Positions 1 through 8,247 are shown, counted from the stretch's first letter. The stretch: 64,000 nt of DNA from Treponema sp. Marseille-Q4130 (GCF_014334325.1 NZ_JACSET010000005.1:146448-210447), one strand, 5' to 3'. Numbers and translations: made by a program. The notes: a model not told the origin generated them from the sequence alone.

Positions 1-210
1 TTTCGATTTTTTTATCGCTTCCGATATGCAGCGCTTTGCCGCGTTCCAATTTTTTTCCCAATCGAAATTCATGCTGCCCGGATAGTTCGGATCTTCGAGG
101 TGCTTCCACTCTTCCTGCACGCATTCGATCTGGTTTCCGTGTACGTCGAAAATGACGGCGCGGACGCTTCCGGTACCGGCATCTACGGCCATTAAATACT
201 TTTTATCCAT
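1..210 (-). CDS. lsrK: Autoinducer-2 kinase LsrK (N-terminal part, cut by window edge)
   Basis: The first 70 codons of an FGGY-family kinase are visible; the rest lies left of the window. The reading starts [20 protein letters not shown] and continues with [19 protein letters not shown]. The DAGTGSxRAVxFD segment is the phosphate-binding loop of FGGY kinases. The whole stretch resembles remembered enteric LsrK (LMALDAGTGSIRAVIFD, PGSMEFD) far better than glycerol or xylulose kinases. LsrK phosphorylates imported AI-2 in the cytoplasm, and phospho-AI-2 is the inducer released to LsrR and degraded by LsrF. It lies 31 bases downstream of lsrR on the same strand and is probably co-transcribed with it, as in enteric lsrRK. 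The active-site aspartate in the C-terminal half cannot be checked here. Confidence 0.88.
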   Translation of the reverse strand, partial: MDKKYLMAVDAGTGSVRAVIFDVHGNQIECVQEEWKHLEDPNYPGSMNFDWEKNWNAAKRCISEAIKKSK

Positions 211-241
211 AACTATGCCTCCTCGTGTTGTCGCTCGATCA

Positions 242-1168
242 TCATGTATTTTTTACAAGCCAACGCGCGGTATCCTCGTCGGTTATGAGGATATCGGAGT
301 AGTGCGCTCGAAGTGCCGCCCTGATCGCAACGTACTTTGCGCTTCCTGCCGCGACGGCGATAACGTTATGCAGTTTTTTCAGCGATTCGGGAGGGTAGGT
401 CACCAAGTGTTCGTCGGTAGCGCTTGTGATAAACTTGCCGTTTTCGTCGAAAAAATGGGCGAGTACGTCTCCGACGGCACCGCACATTTTCAAAAAATCG
501 AAATCGCTTTTTTGTATGATACCCGATTTGATGACGGTCGCATTGTCGTCGACGCCGCCGATACCGATAACCGAACAGCTTGCGGTCGTATGCATGCGCG
601 CTATTTCGATGACGGCACTTTCTTTTTTGATCGCTTTTACCATTTCCGGCGTCGATGCGGCCAACGGCGCAGGGATGAGGTAGAGGGAAGCGTTGCCTGC
701 AGACGACTGCGTATTCAGCAAATAGATGCTGACCCCTCCGGTGAGCGATACATAAGTCGGCCTTTTTTTCGAAATCTGTGAAAAATAATTCATAAAGCGG
801 CCGGTCGTGTCTCCGTAACCGATATTGATGATCGGATTGTCGGAAAAATGTTCATCTATATACATAGCCGCCGCTTTTGCAATCGCGTCGTTAAGCGAAG
901 CCGACGTGTACATTTCATCGGACGGAATAACGATAGCGTCGGCAAGAGCGTACGAATCGATGAGCGCCTGTTCCGCTTCGAGTCTGCCGCGAAAATTCGT
1001 GTGGATCGTGATTTGAACAACGTTTTCCTGCTCGGCTTTTTCGAGCAGACGGATGACGCGCATCCGCGAAACGGAAAGCATATCGGCTATCTCTTTTTGC
1101 GTTTTTTTCCTGATATAATAATACCATGCTGTTCGCACGATAAGCTCTTTTTCCCAGTCGGCCGTCAT
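242..1168 (-). CDS. lsrR: LsrR-like transcriptional repressor of the AI-2 operon (SorC family)
   Basis: A 308-residue protein of the SorC/DeoR-like sugar-binding regulator family, usual length about 315. An N-terminal helix-turn-helix spans roughly residues 18-53 ([20 protein letters not shown]). The effector domain carries family motifs close to enteric Lsr[47 protein letters not shown] and [16 protein letters not shown]. In the known system LsrR represses lsr transcription until phospho-AI-2 binds. An AGGAGA sits 12 bases upstream of the ATG. The gene is divergent from lsrA, and the shared control region holds GAACA-containing repeats that could be its operators. The substrate call rests on gene context plus sequence resemblance. 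Confidence 0.9.
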   Translation of the reverse strand: MTADWEKELIVRTAWYYYIRKKTQKEIADMLSVSRMRVIRLLEKAEQENVVQITIHTNFRGRLEAEQALIDSYALADAIVIPSDEMYTSASLNDAIAKAAAMYIDEHFSDNPIINIGYGDTTGRFMNYFSQISKKRPTYVSLTGGVSIYLLNTQSSAGNASLYLIPAPLAASTPEMVKAIKKESAVIEIARMHTTASCSVIGIGGVDDNATVIKSGIIQKSDFDFLKMCGAVGDVLAHFFDENGKFITSATDEHLVTYPPESLKKLHNVIAVAAGSAKYVAIRAALRAHYSDILITDEDTARWLVKNT

Positions 1169-1191
1169 TTTCGATTTTTTTCTCCTAATTT

Positions 1192-1224
1192 GAACAAAAT
1201 ATCACTTTATGAACATAATATCAC
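1192..1224 (-). promoter_or_regulatory. Pair of direct-repeat boxes upstream of lsrR (putative LsrR sites)
   Basis: Two 14-base boxes, GAACAAAATATCAC at 1192-1205 and GAACATAATATCAC at 1211-1224, differ at one base and are spaced 19 bases start to start. They sit 24-56 bases upstream of the lsrR start codon, where they would cover its promoter or early leader. The shared GAACA word also forms each arm of the palindrome at 1408-1427 on the lsrA side. A binding role for LsrR is inferred. Confidence 0.55.
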
Positions 1225-1356
1225 GATATTAAAAAAAACACAACAAAAAAATATATATATCGGTAATAAATTTCAGCCGATTCTGCCGGTATTTTGTCAG
1301 TATATCGGTTTATCGGTATCGAATATATAAATTTCGTTAAATTTTATAGTTTTTAT

Positions 1357-1427
1357 TTGACAAAACGAAATTTCCGTTTTATACTTGAGATAATAAAAAT
1401 GTTTTTGATTAGAACAAAAGTTCTAAT
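1357..1427 (+). promoter_or_regulatory. lsrA promoter with overlapping/downstream palindromic operator
   Basis: A near-consensus sigma70-type promoter is visible: TTGACA at 1357-1362, a 17-base spacer and TATACT at 1380-1385. The spacer itself is a near palindrome (AAACG AAATTT C CGTTT). Just past the expected transcription start lies ATTAGAACAAAAGTTCTAAT at 1408-1427, a perfect 8-base inverted repeat around AAAA. A repressor bound there would block initiation or clearance. The GAAC/GTTC arms match the half-site seen in the boxes before lsrR. The lsrA start codon is at 1458 after a GGGG ribosome-binding stretch. Confidence 0.7.
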
Positions 1428-1457
1428 ATAAAATAGATATAAAAGGGGAATCGAACT

Positions 1458-2954
1458 ATGGGCGGCGATGTAAGCCCGATGTTGTCGGTACGGAAAATCT
1501 ATAAATCTTTCGGTTCCAACGCTGTGCTCAAAGGCATTGACTTGGATGTGTATCCCGGCGACGTGCTCGCGCTTATCGGAGGAAACGGCGCGGGAAAAAG
1601 CACACTCGTAAAGACGATTATGGGTATCAAAAAGCCCGATTCAGGCGAAATACTCGTCGACGGGAAACCGCTGCACTTCGGAAATCCGTCGGCGTCTCTC
1701 GCGTCGGGTGTTTACCTTATTCCGCAGGAGCCGATGCTCTTCCCGAATATGACGCTCGAAGAAAACGTCGTCATGGGAATCCCCGGTAATAAAAGCGAAC
1801 TGCACGATCGCTTGACGGATATCGTCTCTCAGCTCGGCTGGAAGCTCGATTTCAACCGCACGGCGCGTACGCTTTCGATTGCGGAACAGCAGCTCGTCGA
1901 AATCCTCCGCGGTCTCATGCGAGACGCGCGCGTTATGTTTTTCGACGAACCGACGTCGTCGCTTACGTTTGACGAAGTGAACTCGCTTTTTAAAATCATC
2001 AAAGAGCTGCAGAAAAAAAAGGTCAGCGTCATCTATATTACGCATCGGCTCAACGAAGTGTTTGTCATCGCGAACCGTATCGCGCTTTTGATCGACGGCA
2101 CGATTACGATGAACGGCGACACAAAGGATTTTACGTACGATATGCTGCTCAAAGGGCTTGCTCCCGAAAGCATGAGCAAAGTGCATGTCGAAAATCTTTC
2201 AGCCGCTCCGGGAAAACGCGAACTCGTGCTTTCTTTGAAAAATTTGAGCGGTTACGGTTTCGCCGACGTGAACCTTGACGTGTATTCGGGCGAAGTGCTC
2301 GGCATGACGGGTGTCGTCGGCGCGGGAAAGACCGAACTTGCGACGACCGTATACGGACGCGATAAAGTGCTCGGCGGAAAAGTGTATTTGAACGGCGAAG
2401 ACATCACCGGCTTAAAGACGAAGCGGATCATCGAAAAGGGCATCAACTATCTTCCCGAAGACAGATTTTTAAACGGTATTTTCAAATTGACGACGGTGCG
2501 CAACAATATCACGCCGGTCAGGCTTGCGAGCTTAAAGCAGATCCTCATCAATACGGCGCGCGAAAAATTGCTTGCCGAAAAATACATATCGGGCTTTCAT
2601 ATCAAAGTGACCGACGATACGCAGGAGATGGGTTCCCTTTCCGGCGGCAACCAGCAAAAGGTTATCATCGGCAGATGCTTTTCGACGAATCCGCGCCTCG
2701 TCATCCTCGACGAACCGACGCGCGGCGTAGATGCGGGAGCGAGGAGCGATGTATACGCGATCATCAACGAATTGAAAAAAACGGGCATAGCGATTTTGCT
2801 CATCAGTTCCGATATGGAAGAGATCGTCGCGATGAGTGACCGCGTCGTCACGATGTATCGCGGCAGGATCAATCACGAATTCGCAAAAGACGAAATCAAC
2901 GAAGACGCGCTGATGGCGGCATCGTTCGGTGTAGAACAGGAAAAGGTGGGATAA
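1458..2954 (+). CDS. lsrA: AI-2 ABC importer, duplicated ATPase subunit LsrA
   Basis: A 498-residue protein with two tandem ABC ATPase domains, the layout of carbohydrate-type CUT2 ATPases. The first half has Walker A GGNGAGKST (residues 41-49), an unusual signature LSIAEQQLVEI and Walker B MFFDEPTSSL. The second half has GVVGAGKTE, signature LSGGNQQKV and LVILDEPTRGVD. The weak first signature (LSxAxxQ in place of LSGGQ) and the VVGAGKTE loop are features I associate with LsrA rather than RbsA. It powers AI-2 import with LsrC, LsrD and LsrB, and its stop codon directly abuts the lsrC start. It heads the rightward operon behind a strong promoter. An RbsA-like sugar importer is the alternative, made unlikely by the neighbours lsrK, lsrR, lsrB and lsrF. 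Confidence 0.9.
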   Translation: MGGDVSPMLSVRKIYKSFGSNAVLKGIDLDVYPGDVLALIGGNGAGKSTLVKTIMGIKKPDSGEILVDGKPLHFGNPSASLASGVYLIPQEPMLFPNMTLEENVVMGIPGNKSELHDRLTDIVSQLGWKLDFNRTARTLSIAEQQLVEILRGLMRDARVMFFDEPTSSLTFDEVNSLFKIIKELQKKKVSVIYITHRLNEVFVIANRIALLIDGTITMNGDTKDFTYDMLLKGLAPESMSKVHVENLSAAPGKRELVLSLKNLSGYGFADVNLDVYSGEVLGMTGVVGAGKTELATTVYGRDKVLGGKVYLNGEDITGLKTKRIIEKGINYLPEDRFLNGIFKLTTVRNNITPVRLASLKQILINTAREKLLAEKYISGFHIKVTDDTQEMGSLSGGNQQKVIIGRCFSTNPRLVILDEPTRGVDAGARSDVYAIINELKKTGIAILLISSDMEEIVAMSDRVVTMYRGRINHEFAKDEINEDALMAASFGVEQEKVG

Positions 2955-3959
2955 ATGCGGCGCATGTCTTTTAATCGATTTTTCAAAATGAGAAGCCTTT
3001 CTTCGCTCATCGTCACGGTCGTACTGTTTTTGCTCGTCGGCATCGTCAATCACGATTTTCTTGCCGCGCGGAATCTTATGCAGACGGTCAATTCGAGCGT
3101 CGTGTTTGCTCTGTTATCGATCGGGATCGCCTTTGTGCTCATCATCGGTGAAATCGACGTTTCGGTCGGAGCGGTCATGGGGCTTGCTTCCGCCGTGAGC
3201 GCGAGCTTGATCCGCGACGGCTCTCCGTGGGCGCTCGCGATTTTTGCCGCAGTCGCTATCGGCATCGTGTGCGGCCTTATAAACGGTTTCGGACTCGTCT
3301 ACCTCGGCATTCCTTCCATCATCATGACGCTCGGCGTAAACGGCGTCGTGCGCGGACTCATCTACGTGTATACGGGCGGCAAGTGGGTGGAAAACGTCCC
3401 GTTCGCATACAAAGCGTTGAGCCAGGCAACGCTTGGCGGCATTACGTGGTTTTATCTTGTAACGATTGCGATTGCGATCGGAGGTTCTGTGCTGTTGCGC
3501 CGCGTTTCTTTAGGCCGCAATTTTTACGCGGTCGGCGACAACGTCGGAGGAGCCGAACTCATCGGTATTCCGGTAAAGCGGACGAAGATAAGCGCGTTCG
3601 TTTTGTGTTCGCTTTTCGCGTCGATTGCCGGATGCATCTATGTGAGCCGCATCGGATTCGTAACGCCGATTGCGGGAAACGGCTACGAGATGAAAGCGAT
3701 CGCAGCCTGCGTGCTCGGCGGTATCAGCCTTTCGGGCGGCGTCGGCTCTCTGTTCGGCGCATCTATCGGAGCGATCATTATGGCGTCGATCGACCGCATC
3801 CTCGTGTTTTTGAAATTTTCTTCCGACTACGACAGTACGATTACGGGCATCCTGTTGATAACGATCGTTACGGTAGACGGTCTTTTGGAACATCATTCGA
3901 TCGAAAAAGCGCGCAAAGCGCGGCTTTTGGCAAAGACGGCGGAAGAGGGGAGCAGATAA
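2955..3959 (+). CDS. lsrC: AI-2 ABC importer permease LsrC
   Basis: A 334-residue BPD_transp_2-type permease with about nine hydrophobic segments, typical of CUT2 inner-membrane subunits. Recognisable family stretches include LSIGIAFVLIIGEIDVSVGAVMGL near residue 60, GIPSIIMTLGVNGVVRGLIYVYTGG near 125, the cytoplasmic coupling segment RNFYAVGDNVGGAELIGIPV, and ACVLGGISLSGGVGSLFGA near the end. The ATG follows the lsrA stop without a gap, so translation is probably coupled. It pairs with LsrD to form the AI-2 channel. Assignment as LsrC rather than RbsC comes from the operon order A-C-D-B-F, the same as in enteric bacteria. Confidence 0.87.
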   Translation: MRRMSFNRFFKMRSLSSLIVTVVLFLLVGIVNHDFLAARNLMQTVNSSVVFALLSIGIAFVLIIGEIDVSVGAVMGLASAVSASLIRDGSPWALAIFAAVAIGIVCGLINGFGLVYLGIPSIIMTLGVNGVVRGLIYVYTGGKWVENVPFAYKALSQATLGGITWFYLVTIAIAIGGSVLLRRVSLGRNFYAVGDNVGGAELIGIPVKRTKISAFVLCSLFASIAGCIYVSRIGFVTPIAGNGYEMKAIAACVLGGISLSGGVGSLFGASIGAIIMASIDRILVFLKFSSDYDSTITGILLITIVTVDGLLEHHSIEKARKARLLAKTAEEGSR

Positions 3960-3962
3960 TTT

Positions 3963-5000
3963 ATGGAAAAGAAACGATTTACTTTTACAAACGAATTGCT
4001 GCTCGTCGCCGTCATCGCGTGCGAAATCGTTTTGTTCGGCATCTTGAATCCGCGCTTTTTGCGCCCGATGGTATTGCTCGGTTCGATCAACGATTTTATT
4101 TCGATATGTATCATTTCGCTCTTTGTGACGATGGTCATCATCGCAGGCGGCATGGACATTCAAGCCGGTTCCATCGTCGGTCTCACGTCGATCGTCGTCG
4201 GTGTCATTTTCCAAAGCGGCGTGAACGTGTATGCCGCCTGCCTCATCGCAGTTGTCGCAGGAGCGCTGTGCGGTCTTTTGAGCGGCTTTATCATCGCCTA
4301 TGCGAGGGTTCCACCCATGGTCGTAACTCTCGGCGGTTCGTTTTTATATTCGGGTATGGCGATTTCGATCACGCGCATTGCAAAAGTCGAACTCTACAAA
4401 GGCATCAGCGGTTTTCCTTCCGCGTTTACGGCCTTTACGCAGTTCCGCTTTTTCGGCATCGTTCCGTCGCAGATACTGCTCTTTATCGCGATCGCGTTTA
4501 TCGCTTATTTTATTCTGCACCGTACGAAGTACGGCCGCTATGTGTACCTCTGCGGTATCAATCCGAACGCCGCGGAATTTTCCGGCATCAATACGAAGTT
4601 TATCGTGATGACGACATACGCGCTTTCCGGTATCGGCTCGGCGATTGCAGGCATCGTGCTTACGTCGTACCTCGGCACGGCAAAAGCGGATTTCGGTAAA
4701 GAGCTCACGCTTCCGATCATTACGGCTGTCGTGCTCGGCGGAACGGCGATCACCGGCGGTACCGGTACGATTTTAGGAACGGCACTTTCGGCGCTCGTCA
4801 TCGGCATTATGCGTTTCGGTTTATCGATGGCGGGATTGAACACGCAGTACCTCGACATACCCGTCGGCATACTGCTGCTCATCATCGTCGCGTCGCGAGG
4901 GCTTTCAGCGCAGGGTTTTTCGCTGAAATGCATTGTCGGAAAATTCCGTCCGGAGTGCACGCGGCGGACGGCGGGAGAATTTAGTGCTGCGCAAAAATAA
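3963..5000 (+). CDS. lsrD: AI-2 ABC importer permease LsrD
   Basis: A 345-residue second CUT2 permease, beginning three bases after the lsrC stop. It has the family segments MVIIAGGMDIQAGSIVGL, PPMVVTLGGSFLYSGMAI, the coupling loop YGRYVYLCGINPNAAEFSGI and VLGGTAITGGTGTILGT. It is predicted to form the membrane pore with LsrC. The gene ends in an AT-rich perfect hairpin (4996-5032) that overlaps its last codons and could stabilise or tune the message before lsrB. The C-terminal tail after the last membrane helix is charged (KFRPECTRRTAGEFSAAQK) and longer than I would expect for this family. Confidence 0.86.
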   Translation: MEKKRFTFTNELLLVAVIACEIVLFGILNPRFLRPMVLLGSINDFISICIISLFVTMVIIAGGMDIQAGSIVGLTSIVVGVIFQSGVNVYAACLIAVVAGALCGLLSGFIIAYARVPPMVVTLGGSFLYSGMAISITRIAKVELYKGISGFPSAFTAFTQFRFFGIVPSQILLFIAIAFIAYFILHRTKYGRYVYLCGINPNAAEFSGINTKFIVMTTYALSGIGSAIAGIVLTSYLGTAKADFGKELTLPIITAVVLGGTAITGGTGTILGTALSALVIGIMRFGLSMAGLNTQYLDIPVGILLLIIVASRGLSAQGFSLKCIVGKFRPECTRRTAGEFSAAQK

Positions 5001-5032
5001 TTTTTCGAAATGCCCGTTTTTGAAAAATTATT
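4996..5032 (+). other. AT-rich hairpin at the lsrD/lsrB junction
   Basis: AATAATTTTTC at 4996-5006 pairs perfectly with GAAAAATTATT at 5022-5032, with a loop of 15 bases that contains the CCCG run. There is no T tract directly after it, so it is not a standard terminator. It may act as an mRNA processing or stability element separating lsrACD from the more strongly translated lsrB, which has AGGAGGT at 5066-5072. Confidence 0.5.
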
Positions 5033-5076
5033 AATAAATAAAACTGCCAGACGACGAAAAATATCAGGAGGTATTT

Positions 5077-6153
5077 ATGAAAAAACTGTTGTCGATCATG
5101 TTGGCGGCGCTTTTGGTCGGCTCGTTTGCATTTGCGAACGGCGCGAACGAAGGCGGCGGTGGTTCGAAAAAAAACGTTGTTGTCGTGTTCATTCCGAAAA
5201 TCAGCGGCAACGCTTTTTTTGAAGTGGCAAACGAAGGCGCGCAAAAACTTGCAAAGCAAGTCGGCTTTACCGTAAAGTATGACGGCAGTCCCGATGCTGC
5301 GGTCGCGAATCAGGTCAATATCATCAACAATGCGATTCAGCAGGGTGCGGATGCGATTTCGATTTCGACCGTCGATGCGGCCGGCGTTGATCAGGCTCTG
5401 AAAGCCGCGCGCAAAGCGGGACTCGCGGTTATGACATGGGATTCCGATTCAAATCCCGACGCACGCTTGCTTATGACAAGTCAGGGTACGCCCGATATAC
5501 TCGGTAAGATGCTCGTCGACATGGGCGTCGCTTCTTTGAAAGAGAGAGGCAAAAATCCCGACGCGGATACGATCAAATACTGCTGGCACTATTCGCAGGC
5601 GACGGTCACGGATCAAAACTCGTGGCACGTAGCGGGTGAGCAGTATATCCGTCAAAAATATCCGAAATGGGTCAACGTCGCTCCTTCCAATTACTATTCG
5701 AATCAGGATGCCGAGCGCGCAATCACCGTCGGAGAAGCCGTCCTTTCCGCGCACAAAGACATCGACTTGATCATCTGTAACGATTCGACCGCTCTTCCGG
5801 GCCAGTGCCAGGCTGCGCAAAACCTCGGACTCAATCAAAAGAACGTGACGATCACCGGTTTTGCAACTCCGAATGCGATCAAAGATTACTGCCGCGCAGG
5901 TATCCTCACCCGCTGGGGTTTGTGGGACTGCGGTATCCAAGGCGCGATTTCCTGCTATCTCGCATACTGGGCTGCGACCGGTCACAGCATGAAAGTCGGA
6001 GATACGATCGATATCCCGACGATCGGTACCGTAAAAGTCGAACCGAACACCGTGCTCGATCCGAAAGCCTATACGGCAAACGATTCCGGCGTCGTGCTCC
6101 TTCCCGAGCGCGCCGTATTTACCAAAGAAAACATGGACAAATATAATTTCTAA
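5077..6153 (+). CDS. lsrB: AI-2 periplasmic binding protein LsrB
   Basis: A 358-residue type I substrate-binding protein with a cleavable signal peptide (residues 1-20, MKKLLSIMLAALLVGSFAFA). It matches remembered enteric LsrB along its length: FIPKISGNAFF, MTWDSDSNPDAR, TSQGTPDILGKMLVDM, ATVTDQNSW, GFATPNAI, and the end segment GVVLLPERAVFTKENMDKYNF. Pocket residues equivalent to Lys35, Asp116, Asp166 and Gln167 of Salmonella LsrB are present. The Pro220 and Ala222 positions read Asn and Ser (NDSTALP in place of PDANALP). There is no lipobox, so the protein should be soluble in the periplasm. A strong AGGAGGT precedes the ATG, consistent with the excess a binding protein needs. Confidence 0.92.
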   Translation: MKKLLSIMLAALLVGSFAFANGANEGGGGSKKNVVVVFIPKISGNAFFEVANEGAQKLAKQVGFTVKYDGSPDAAVANQVNIINNAIQQGADAISISTVDAAGVDQALKAARKAGLAVMTWDSDSNPDARLLMTSQGTPDILGKMLVDMGVASLKERGKNPDADTIKYCWHYSQATVTDQNSWHVAGEQYIRQKYPKWVNVAPSNYYSNQDAERAITVGEAVLSAHKDIDLIICNDSTALPGQCQAAQNLGLNQKNVTITGFATPNAIKDYCRAGILTRWGLWDCGIQGAISCYLAYWAATGHSMKVGDTIDIPTIGTVKVEPNTVLDPKAYTANDSGVVLLPERAVFTKENMDKYNF

Positions 6154-6178
6154 ATCGAAATTATAACGCGTAGTAAAA

Positions 6179-6211
6179 CCGGCGCATGATTCGTTTCGTG
6201 CGTCGGCTTTT
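6179..6211 (+). terminator. Imperfect hairpin between lsrB and lsrF (attenuator)
   Basis: CCGGCGCATGA at 6179-6189 pairs with TCGTGCGTCGG, with two G-T wobbles and a 5-base loop, followed by a short CTTTTG stretch. The weak U tract suggests partial termination, which would lower lsrF expression relative to lsrB. Confidence 0.5.
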
Positions 6212-6224
6212 GTCGATCAGGGAA

Positions 6225-6264
6225 GGGGACTGTCTCAAAAATCGGTTACTTTTTCGACAGCTCC
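6225..6264 (+). repeat. Interspersed GGGG(A)CTGTC repeat, copy 1
   Basis: This stretch begins GGGGACTGTCTCAAAAATC and ends with TTTTTCGACAGCTCC, so its ends form a hairpin. It is close to the start of the element at 44447-44592 and more distantly to 40060-40105. It lies in the 160-base gap between lsrB and lsrF. Confidence 0.6.
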
Positions 6265-6314
6265 GTAACTTTACACATTATTGCTATCGATTTTAATAAT
6301 TTTAGGAATACACT

Positions 6315-7199
6315 ATGGCAGATTTAGACGGTTTGAAAATCGCTCACGATTATCACACGGATGTCCGTTTCGCCGTTGACGGATCCTTTTATGTAAAAGG
6401 TGCCGGAAACCTCGACTGGGGCATGAAAAAACATTTATCGAATATCTTCAATCCCAAAAGCGGCAACACCGTGATGTTTGCATTCGACCACGGTTATTTT
6501 ATGGGTTCCGTTTCGGGGCTCGAACGCCTCGACCTTTTGATTCCGCTTCTCAATAATCACGTCGACGTTCTCATGGCAACCAGAGGTGCACTGCGTACCT
6601 GTGTACGCCCTGACTGCAAAAAAGCCATCGCGCTCCGCGTGTCTTCCGGTTCGTCCATGGTGCAGGACGATTTGAGTCACGAAGTCGTTGCGGTCGATAT
6701 CGAAGATGCGATCAGAATGAACGCGGACTGCGTCGCCGTTCAAACCTTTATCGGCGCCGACGGTCAGCTCGAAAGCATCGACAACCTTTCGAAGACGATA
6801 AACGCAGCTATGCGCTACAGCATACCGACGCTCGGCGTCGTTGCAGTCGGAAAAAATATGGAACGCACGGGGAAATATTTTAAACTTGCAACGCGTATCG
6901 TTGCGGAACTCGGCGCAAATATCGTAAAGACGTATTATTGCGAAGAGTTTGACGAAATTGCCGCGGCCTGTCCCGTACCGATCGTCGTCGCCGGCGGTAA
7001 AAAGTTGCCTGAAAAAGAAGCGCTCGAAATGGCGTATCACGCAATACGCGACGGCGCTCACGGACTCGATATGGGACGAAATATTTTCCAAAGCGCGCAT
7101 CCGGTTGCAATGGCCGATGCGATCGGAAAAATCGTTCACAGAAAATTTACCGACAAAGAAGCGTTCGAATTCTATACCGAACAGATCAATAGAAAATAA
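6315..7199 (+). CDS. lsrF: Phospho-AI-2 thiolase LsrF
   Basis: A 294-residue class I aldolase-fold protein matching enteric LsrF (291 residues) from its first residues (MADLDGLK) to the end. The motifs LDWGMKKHLSNIFNPKSG, MFAFDHGYFMG, GANIVKTYYCEEF, PIVVAGGKKLPEKEALEM and GLDMGRNIFQS are visible. Lys205 in NIVKTYY is the expected Schiff-base lysine and His59 in FDHGYF the second catalytic residue. LsrF transfers an acetyl group from the keto form of phospho-AI-2 to CoA, ending the signal. In enterics an isomerase, LsrG, supplies that form, but no lsrG follows here. TAGGA lies upstream of the start, and a strong terminator follows at 7216-7247. Confidence 0.93.
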   Translation: MADLDGLKIAHDYHTDVRFAVDGSFYVKGAGNLDWGMKKHLSNIFNPKSGNTVMFAFDHGYFMGSVSGLERLDLLIPLLNNHVDVLMATRGALRTCVRPDCKKAIALRVSSGSSMVQDDLSHEVVAVDIEDAIRMNADCVAVQTFIGADGQLESIDNLSKTINAAMRYSIPTLGVVAVGKNMERTGKYFKLATRIVAELGANIVKTYYCEEFDEIAAACPVPIVVAGGKKLPEKEALEMAYHAIRDGAHGLDMGRNIFQSAHPVAMADAIGKIVHRKFTDKEAFEFYTEQINRK

Positions 7200-7215
7200 G
7201 CGAAAGATTTTGTGA

Positions 7216-7247
7216 ACCCGCCGCGCGAAGCGCGACGGGCTTTTTTT
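7216..7247 (+). terminator. Rho-independent terminator of the lsr operon
   Basis: CCCGCCGCGC and GCGCGACGGG flank a GAA loop, followed by CTTTTTTT. The single interior mismatch is C against A. It lies 17 bases after the lsrF stop and closes the rightward lsr transcript. Confidence 0.88.
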
Positions 7248-7272
7248 ATGTGTGTTTAGTTGACAATTATTT

Positions 7273-8208
7273 ATGGAAAGATTTTTAGGGATATCGGAAG
7301 TCGCGCTTCCCGTCATCGTCATGATCGCAATAGGGGCGTGGGCGCGGAAAACGAAATTCTTAAGCGAAAGCGGTATCGAAGAAATCAAATCGCTCATTGT
7401 AAAAGTGTGTCTGCCTGCTGTACTCTTTGCAGCCTTTTATAATATGCGCTTTACGTGGAGGGAATCACTCACGCTCGGCGTATTTGCTCTGATGAATCTT
7501 GCAGCGTTCGCGTTCGGAATCCTTGTATGCGCTCTTTTTAAAATTAAAACGCCCGTTGCGCCGTTTATGTGCGCGACGATAGAAGGAGGGTCGATCGGCT
7601 ATGCGCTTTTTATGTTGCTTTTCGGACAAAGCGATCTGTATCACTTTGCGCTCTTCGATGCGGGAGGCGCCGTCACACAGTGGGCGGTCATCATCTCGAT
7701 TCTGCAGCTTCGTATAAAAGGAAAGCTCCGCGCTTCCGAACTTGCAAAATCGCTTGCGACTCCGGTGAATATCGCGATCCTTGCAGGCATACTCTGCTCC
7801 GTAACCGGCTTCGGGCAGTATCTTTCGTCGACACGAGCAGGGAGTATTTTCGAAGACGTTTTGAATTTTGTCGGAGCACCCGTCGGACCGATTATTATCA
7901 TGACGGTTGGTTACGGACTTACTTTTTCGAATATCGAATGGAGCGATACGCTGAAAACCGTTTTAGCGCGCATGCTCGTCTTTGCACTTTTTATGGGCGG
8001 TATCGTCTATTATATTGTCGGCCGGATGTACCCCTCCGATCCGCTGTATCGTTTCGGTGCCGTCCTGTATTTTATCATGCCGCCGACATATGCGTACGGC
8101 GTATTTGTAAACGGAAAAGATGAAAGTGCTTTTTTGAGCGCGTATTTGGCGCTCTATACGCTCATTACGATTTTCGGCTATATCGTGCTTGCGTCTTTTG
8201 TCGTGTGA
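7273..8208 (+). CDS. AEC-family (auxin efflux carrier-like) transporter
   Basis: A 311-residue membrane protein with about ten hydrophobic helices, the usual length of the AEC/membrane-transport family. Family features include an early helix with KxxxLSESGIEEIKSLIVKVCLPAVLFAAF, the PxxPF region KTPVAPFMCATIEGGSIGYALF, and an inverted-repeat arrangement with TPVNIAILAGILCSVTG beginning the second half. Members export or import small organic acids such as malate. The substrate is unknown here. It follows the lsr terminator, so it is probably transcribed separately. A TTGACA at 7259 and only a poor ribosome-binding site precede the ATG. A link to AI-2 efflux is possible by position only. Confidence 0.78.
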   Translation: MERFLGISEVALPVIVMIAIGAWARKTKFLSESGIEEIKSLIVKVCLPAVLFAAFYNMRFTWRESLTLGVFALMNLAAFAFGILVCALFKIKTPVAPFMCATIEGGSIGYALFMLLFGQSDLYHFALFDAGGAVTQWAVIISILQLRIKGKLRASELAKSLATPVNIAILAGILCSVTGFGQYLSSTRAGSIFEDVLNFVGAPVGPIIIMTVGYGLTFSNIEWSDTLKTVLARMLVFALFMGGIVYYIVGRMYPSDPLYRFGAVLYFIMPPTYAYGVFVNGKDESAFLSAYLALYTLITIFGYIVLASFVV

Positions 8209-8247
8209 GCCTTTTAATACTATGCCGTTCTCACTACTATCCGCACG

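Noticed and set aside
3227-4699. Long open frame overlapping lsrC and lsrD
   Set aside because: It runs out of frame through two clear permease genes, gives an Arg-rich protein without domains and is a composition shadow.
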